Source of the DNA: Chamaecyparis obtusa
Lineage: Eukaryota > Streptophyta > Pinopsida > Cupressales > Cupressaceae
Direction: 5' to 3'
Length of the DNA: 64,000 nucleotides
Assembly (NCBI GenBank): GCA_027943335.1
Contig: BSBK01001871.1
Coordinates: forward strand, 1,470,501 to 1,534,500
Program-made: the position numbers and the translations under genes
Notes under the pieces: generated by a model
Told to the model about the DNA's origin: nothing
What the model saw: only the letters and a program-made list of their open reading frames with translations
The model's database searches: none
Shown: one piece after another, positions 57,982-64,000 of the stretch
How positions within the stretch are numbered: the stretch's first letter is position 1
How the letters are laid out: each line of letters starts with the position of its first letter

Positions 57982-58370
57982 CACTACCATTGGCGGTGGC
58001 TCTGGCATGTGAACTGAGTCATCCTCATGGTCTACCTGCTCCTTGGCCTATCTAGGAGGGGGACTCCTACTCAGCTCTTGGGCCTCAACCTGTTGACCTC
58101 CTAGAGGAAATCTATCTATAATGATGCCCACTAAATTCTGAAGTGCATTAAGGATGTCCTAGTTAGGATTAGGTGGTAGCACGAGAAGGGGCCCCTTCTC
58201 ACCACCAAATCCCTCGACTACCTGCTCTACACCCTCAACTACCACATGAACACCTCTAGCTCTCCTTCCACATCAGTGATCATTTCACGTGATTGGAGTC
58301 ATCCTACACTAAGGTAGAAACAAACAGTGAGTTGAAAACGTAATGGGTTTAGGTTCCTAGAGTAGAAACT
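57982..58370 (-). pseudogene. Gypsy-0 gag, N-terminal part
   Basis: Between the solo LTR and the primer site. Minus-strand segments GVHVVVEGVEQVVEGFGGEKGPLL and DILNALQNLVGIIIDRFPLGG are readable, with stops between. Function of this linker is that of a Gag N-terminus; no motif seen. Confidence 0.6.
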
Positions 58371-59383
58371 GGGCTCTAATACAAGAATGTAATGCCCAAA
58401 AACTAGGACAAAAACACACCAACAAATTTTTTTTTAAAGATCACTACACAACATCTAAGTTACACATAAAGCTCACCTCATATGAAACTTGAGACATATT
58501 GACTAACTCAAATCAAATCATAAGGGAAATCATGGCATGCGCTGGCGTGCTAACATCCCTTATTCATCGGTTGACATTAATCAAAGGAATAACCCTAACT
58601 AGATTTGGCATAAAAAAAGGTCTAAAAAATTACCTTTGTTCCATGCCAAATAAAATATTAAACAAGAAAACACCCTATCCCAATGCTAGGGTTAGAGAGC
58701 TATTAGGGAAAAAGGATGTTGATAAATGTAAGATTAAAATAATCTAATCAATGCTTTCCCTTGATCTAAATATAATTTTGTTTAAAAATTCTCAAATCAT
58801 TACAATGTTTCCTCCAAGAGATTTAAATAAATGGATACTATAGTTATTATTCAAATATTATTAAAGTATTAAATTAGGGAAAATTAAAATTCCACCTAGG
58901 ATCCCCCTAGGAATATTGATGAAAAGACTAATCCCTAAAAGACTATTTAATAAAAGCAAATACAAGGTTATCCCAATAATAATAACAATTAATTAATACC
59001 CCAATTTCATAATAAGGTAATAAAATTATATATATTGTGTTATATTCCACCATGCTCATCTAATGCAAAAATAATGTGTAGATTTAATTAAGGAAATTAA
59101 TTTAATATTAGTATCTTAGATAAAAATTTATTAAGATTCTCAAAAATATTTAATAGAATTATTTTGTACTAGATCAAAATAAACATCATTATTTAATTCC
59201 CTAAAACACAATTCACTAAATAGAATATTACAATTCAACAATAAATTTATTTTAAAAATAAAACTGATTTTCATAAAGTCACTTAACATATAATAATAAA
59301 AAAGGAATCTAAGGAAAATGATATAATAAAGTGCCATAAAAGAATAACAGAATTAAAAGGGTGAGGATTTCAAAGTGGGAATC

Positions 59384-59413
59384 CCTAACCCTAATTTTGG
59401 ATTTAGGGTTAGG
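59384..59413. repeat. Hairpin with telomere-like arms
   Basis: cctaaccctaa (59384-59394) pairs with ttagggttagg (59403-59413) over an 8-base loop. Single copy, not a telomere array. Confidence 0.8.
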
Positions 59414-59522
59414 CCCAACTTTAAAGCCCTCCTAAAACCCTAATTTCATCATTTTTGATGCAGGGGTGGGTAGAGGCAAGGGGTGATAGAAGACGAAGTT
59501 TTTTATTAGTACACACATGTAA

Positions 59523-59567
59523 ATATGTGTGCATATACACACCTAGGGTGTGTATATGCACACATAT
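59523..59567. repeat. 21-bp perfect palindrome arms with a 3-bp loop
   Basis: The arm at 59523-59543 (atatgtgtgcatatacacacc) is perfectly complementary to 59547-59567 around tag. It is a strong cruciform or hairpin candidate. Confidence 0.93.
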
Positions 59568-59934
59568 ACACTTGTGTGTATATATCCCAAGATTTCAGAG
59601 GGTTGTAATTGACCCAATAGATTTCACTAGGGTTTTCAACAAAACCCACTTGCAGATTTATAGAGTAATATGTCTTTTTGTTTCACAACATTACCTTACT
59701 AGATTGTAAAATATTATGTTCTTGAAATTTGGATTTCCCCCCTTTTTTTTAAATTTATCTATAATGTATTTTCTTACTGTATTGAAGCCTACAAATAAAT
59801 CCATTGTTACAGTATGTATATATACTTTGTATATCGAAGACTGCATGGAATGTTTCTTTTATTTAATTTTTATGCTTCAAGATTTAACAAAACAAAATAA
59901 ATTTATTTTCATTTGTGTTTTATAGAAAAAGGAG

Positions 59935-60074
<140 letters not shown>

Positions 60075-60676
60075 TAAATAAAAAATATTAAAAAAAAGGG
60101 CTGAGGAGGTTTCACCAGCTGCCGAAGCACCTCAGCTCGCTACCCCAACCTTCTATGAGAGGGGAGGGAGGCTATCCCTACAAACCCCACAGTGGGGAGC
60201 TCTGTGTATATATATATATATATATACTAATATATATTTACATGTATATGTGCAAATCAACTTGTTAAATTTTAGATTGTAATGTGTCTTATATATATAG
60301 TAATAAGTATATATTGCATATGCATTATTATATATTTTCTATATATGTGTGTGTGTGTGTGTGTGTTAATGCATATCCATGTATATATCTTTTAATTTTG
60401 TAATCAGCCTATCTTTCTTTTGACAAAAAAATTTTAATGAATATGTACAATATTCAATGATATTAATTTTGATTTTCAGATGCTTAATGCATAAACGGGA
60501 TATTGCATCAAATAAATAAATTTTGAATATACAATTTTAAATCTACTTTTTATATTTGCAAGAATTAACATAAAAAATGTGAACAGTCTAAACAATGATT
60601 TTAAATCTAAAAACATAAGGCATACTGAAATTATATAATTTACTATTTTTTTTTCTTCTTCCTCATAACTATAATC

Positions 60677-61838
60677 TATTAGGAATGAATGCAAAGTATT
60701 TTGGCAATCATTCTGTAGCAGTTGTTGTTGCATTCATGACTTGGATTGTCATTGATGTCAACACAATGATATTCTGGATATCAGGAGGAAAGCAGGTACA
60801 GTTTTGTTTTACGCACATGTTGTATTGCAGATTGGATTTTGTGCAGTTGATGGTATGTTATTTGGTATGTTATTAACCTATGGTTAACAGCGCAAAAATA
60901 AATTCATTCATTTATGAGAGTTATGAGCATTTTGGTGAAAGTAGTGTTTAGACAGTGTTTCTATGAAGCGATTTTTGGAAATCGGAGGATATCTCTGAGC
61001 TGGGATGGAATTTGATTTTGCCCAGTTAAAGGGATTTTGGAGACTCATTAATGATGACGTGGTTCACAACACAAACTTTGAAGATATGTTTGGAGAAAGT
61101 CACAGTATCTGGAAGCCGATAGTTTTATGTGAAATTTTGTGTGTAGCGTGTAGAATTTATTATTTTGTAATTGAGGACCGACTCATTTGTAATTATTTGA
61201 GTTTGGTATATAAGAAGGAATTTTTTTCTTGTTTCAATATGTACTATGAAGGTTGAGATGTGAATATATGCATGAAGTGGAGAAAAGAGCTAATTCAGTG
61301 ATGAAGACTTGTGAGTACAGAGATCTGGAATTGTGATCTTGTGTAGCAGAGAGTGCAGTTTTGGCATAGTGTGAAGGAGGTAATATATTTCATATTATTC
61401 TATTGTATAATTCTAAGATCCTTTGGACAGTGGGTTCAGAGATCTTGCCTTGAAGTTGTTTGGGCAGTGGATCCTTCTGTCTTCCATAAACTCTTAACCG
61501 GGTTAGAATCTTTTAACAGGGATTCAAAATCTCCTAACAGGTATTTATATGTACTAAATGTATTTCATAAGACTCCTAACAGGGTCCATCCTCTAACAAG
61601 GAACTTTCATATTAGTGCATCATTTTGTGGGCATCATTCCCACTGGGTTTTACTCTTTTCAAGAGGTTCCCTAGTCAACATATCTTGTGTTATTGTGCAA
61701 TTGTGTATGGTTATCTTTCTATGATTGATTAGTACATTAATTATATTATTTAAAGAAGTTGAATGGTTAAATTATCAGATAATTGATTCACCCCCCCCCC
61801 CCCCTCTCAGTTATCTTTGGGATCTTTACTTTCTAACA
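60677..61838 (+). repeat. Copia-2 5' LTR (1162 bp)
   Basis: Ends ggatctttactttctaaca. TATA-like tatataag at 61207-61214. Repeats of the taacaggg type at about 61495-61605 and a 14-C run (61791-61804) in the ttca-C-tract-ctctcag motif also found in Copia-1, C and D. Confidence 0.93.
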
Positions 61839-61840
61839 AT

Positions 61841-61852
61841 TGGTATCAGAGC
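61841..61852 (+). other. Primer binding site of Copia-2
   Basis: Exact tggtatcagagc, two bases after the LTR; complementary to initiator Met-tRNA. Confidence 0.92.
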
Positions 61853-61894
61853 AGCAGGTCCTTGAAAGAAAAGTTTAACAACTTAAGGAGATCC

Positions 61895-63274
61895 ATGGTG
61901 AATTTTAGAAAAGAAAGCCCTAAGTTTGATGGAGTAAATTTTGACAGCTGGAAAGAAAAGATGAAGACTCATCTATTGTGTTTAGGACCAAGTTAATGGT
62001 TGATTACAAAGAATGAGAAGACTATCATTGAGGAAGACAATCTAGAGGCAGGAACTAAAGATGAACTAGATCTATTCATGTGTAACATACTTGCAAGAGA
62101 AGAACTTTTGTCAACACTATCAGAGAATGAATATAGTCAGGTAAGATGTTTGAAAACATCTCATGCAATTTGGAAAGCTTTACATTCTACTTTTGAAGGT
62201 GATGAACATGCAAAGAAGGTTAGATTACATAATTGGATTTATGCATTTGAAGATATCAGAATGATGGAAGATGAATCTATTAGAAGCTATATTGGTAGGA
62301 TGTCTGAGATTGTAACAGGAATAAAGTATTGTGGAGGTGATAAGATAGAGAATGAAGTGATATGGAAAATTCTGAGAACTTTGACACCAGTATTCAAGCA
62401 GACAACACAAATGATTGAACAAGTGATACCTTGTACATCAAACTTTTCAAGAGAGACTCTTCTTGGAAGATTAGAAACAGCAGAGATGAACTTGAGATTA
62501 TCAGGAGAGCTACCTAGAATGGAAACAGCATTCAGTGCTTTTAACATTAGACCTACAAGAAGTACTAGTGTGAATGGAGATTATGCCAGCAATAGTAGAT
62601 CTAAATCTGAGGAAGATAAGAAGATTGAAGAAGGTATTGCATTACTTGTAAAAAGAGAACCAGATGGTAAGAAAATCTTTAAATGTTGGACTTGTCAAGA
62701 ATATGGTCATTTTGCATATAAATGTCCTAAAAGAGTTAAGAAGTATAGAAGCAACTTTAAACCTAGGAGATCTAAAGAATGTTATTATGCAAATGATGAA
62801 GATCTTGAAGCAAGAATTGAAAGACATTTAAGTGACAGTGATAATGATAACTTTGAGGAAATAGGATTTGTAGCAATTAAAGAAGAAAGTTCTGAATCTG
62901 ATAAAAGGGAAGAAAAAGCATTAGTTTCTCAAGTTGAAAAGAAATCTGATTGGATTATAGATAGTGGTTTTTCACATCATATGACTGGAGACAAAAGAAA
63001 GTTTGTTAAGTTAGATAATTATGATGGAGGAATTGTTAGGGTTGGTAATAATGCACCTTGTTTGATTAAGGGTATAGGATCTATTACTCTTGATGGAAAG
63101 ACTAACATTGATGATGTTTACTTTGTTGATGGATTGAGACATAATCTACTAAGTGTTGGACAATTGGCTGATAAGGGTTATCAAGTTTGGTTTGCTAAGA
63201 AAACTTGTGTGATAAAAGATAAAGATGGAAATCTAATTGGAAAAGGATCCAGAACTAGAGGTAATGTATTTTAG
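61895..63274 (+). pseudogene. Copia-2 gag-protease
   Basis: Start ATG at 61895 (MVNFRKESPKFDGVNFDSWKE). One TAA stop at about 61994 follows CLGPS (Copia-1 has Tyr there); after it the frame is open for 424 codons. Gag core AKKVRLHNWIYAFEDIRMMED; knuckle CWTCQEYGHFAYKC at about 62685-62726 (complete); basic KRVKKYR; acidic linker with DSDNDNFEE; protease DWIIDSGFSHHMTG with intact D-S-G at about 62960-62968; HNLLSVGQLADKGYQVWF. A TAG at 63272-63274 (Gln in Copia-1) ends the segment. Confidence 0.93.
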
Positions 63275-64000
63275 TTGAATCCTACTGAGATGACATGTTT
63301 GATAACTAAGATTGATGATATTTGGTTATGGCATAAAAGGTTTTGTCATATAAACTTTGATAATATTGTCAAGGTGAGCACTACACTTACGGTAAGAGAT
63401 TTACCTAGAATTATGAAACCTACTAACATGATTTGCAAAGAATGTATGATGGCAAAGCAGAAAAGGAGTTCATTTCCCAACAAGAAGTTCACATCGACAG
63501 AGAAGCTAGAGATTGTTCATACAGACTTGAGTGGTCCTACTAGGACTAGAGGATTCTATGGAGAAAGATATTTTATGATTCTTGTTGATGATTTTACAAG
63601 GATGATGTGGATTGCATTTTTGAAAGAAAAATTTGAAGCATTTGATAAATTTAAGATCATGAAAAGAAAAATTGAGAATGAATCTGGAATGAAGATTAAG
63701 TGTCTAAGATCTGATAGAGGCGGTGAATTTACATCTAGAGAGTTTAACACCTTTTGTGAAATGAATGGTATTAAGAGACAACTTTCAGCCCCTAGAACAC
63801 CAGAACAAAATGGTATTGTAGAAAGAAGGAACGGGTCAATAACTGAAGCAATAAGAGCTATGTTGTTTGAAAATGATTTGGCTAAGACTTTTTGGAGAGA
63901 AGCAGTGAACATAGTAGTATACACTATGAACAAAGTATAAATTAGAGTAGATACAAACAAGACACCTTATGAATTATGGTTTGGACATGCACTCTCAGTT
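63275..64000 (+). pseudogene. Copia-2 GAG-pre-integrase and integrase core (truncated by window end)
   Basis: In the same frame as the preceding part. Zinc site: LWLWHKRFCHINFDNI then CKECMMAKQKR. Core catalytic residues: Asp in VHTDLSGPTRTRGFYGERYF, Asp in LRSDRGGEFTSREF, Glu in PEQNGIVERRN. All three are present, so the integrase core looks intact up to a TAA at 63938-63940 (where Copia-type proteins continue), after which the frame stays open as RVDTNKTPYELWFGHA to the window edge. Confidence 0.93.

Larger units (their letters stand above)
60677..64000 (+). mobile_element. Copia-2, Ty1/copia element, 3' part outside the window
   Basis: Starts tattaggaatgaatgc (TG mutated to TA), the same family as Copia-1 but with fewer breaks. 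LTR, exact Met-tRNA primer site, gag, protease, pre-integrase and integrase follow in copia order. The RT and 3' end lie beyond the window, so no target duplication can be checked. Confidence 0.92.

Noticed and set aside
59384..59413. ccctaaccctaa as a possible telomere remnant
   Set aside because: Only two units, and it forms one arm of a small hairpin within an LTR.
59455..59709. 84-codon ORF in the palindrome region
   Set aside because: Translation of short ACAC/TATA repeats within an LTR, no domain and no conservation evidence.
61841..61852. tggtatcagagc and its complements as tRNA gene fragments
   Set aside because: They lie next to LTR ends and are primer binding sites; no cloverleaf is present around any of them.

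Overview
The window is a plant nuclear repeat island, about 64 kb of retrotransposons nested inside one another, and I find no convincing host gene, tRNA, rRNA or CRISPR array. The superfamilies (Ty1/copia and Ty3/gypsy with plant-type LTRs, initiator-Met-tRNA primer sites, TG...CA ends, 5-bp target duplications) mean a seed plant. The depth of nesting, the age of the outer layers and the low density of genes suggest a large genome such as a conifer's; that last step is inference.

Layout, outermost to innermost. Layer 0 is a Tekay/Del-like gypsy element on the minus strand (1-2592 and 52671-60676). It is interrupted by a solo LTR in its gag (56719-57976) and its right LTR is cut by a second copia element (Copia-2, 60677 to window end, plus strand). 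Layer 1 is Copia-1 (2593-52670, plus strand; two LTRs of 1200 bp once inserts are removed). Copia-1 holds three independent insertions. (i) Gypsy-A (7184-17995, 676-bp LTRs, TSD tgact), which holds the non-autonomous Gypsy-B (11537-16367, minus, TSD gtaca), which holds a 996-bp element with 33-bp terminal inverted repeats (13735-14730). (ii) Element C (18245-47123, minus, TSD gttat), which holds a second copy C' (20382-42446), whose 3' LTR holds D (20577-35665), whose 5' LTR holds E (28425-35159, TSD tgctc). (iii) Gypsy-F (48077-51751) in the Copia-1 3' LTR. The deepest chain is therefore six layers: gypsy-0 > Copia-1 > C > C' > D > E.

Functional reading. Copia-1, Copia-2, Gypsy-A and gypsy-0 encode recognisable gag-protease-integrase-RT-RNase H, all broken by stops, frameshifts and deletions. 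C, C' and D carry a Gag with four or five tandem CCHC knuckles and a second long ORF of unknown function, and no pol at all; their primer site, polypurine tract and LTR ends match those of Copia-1, so they look like parasites of copia enzymes. B and F carry only gag and protease and share ends with Gypsy-A, a second autonomous/non-autonomous pair. E, the youngest layer, is the only one with an intact long ORF (1161 codons, 29673-33158, minus). It has a 2-kb leader that contains about 18 short inverted-repeat units and it shows no LTR pair although it has TG...CA ends and a perfect target duplication. E and the multi-knuckle C/D group are the best candidates for something undescribed.
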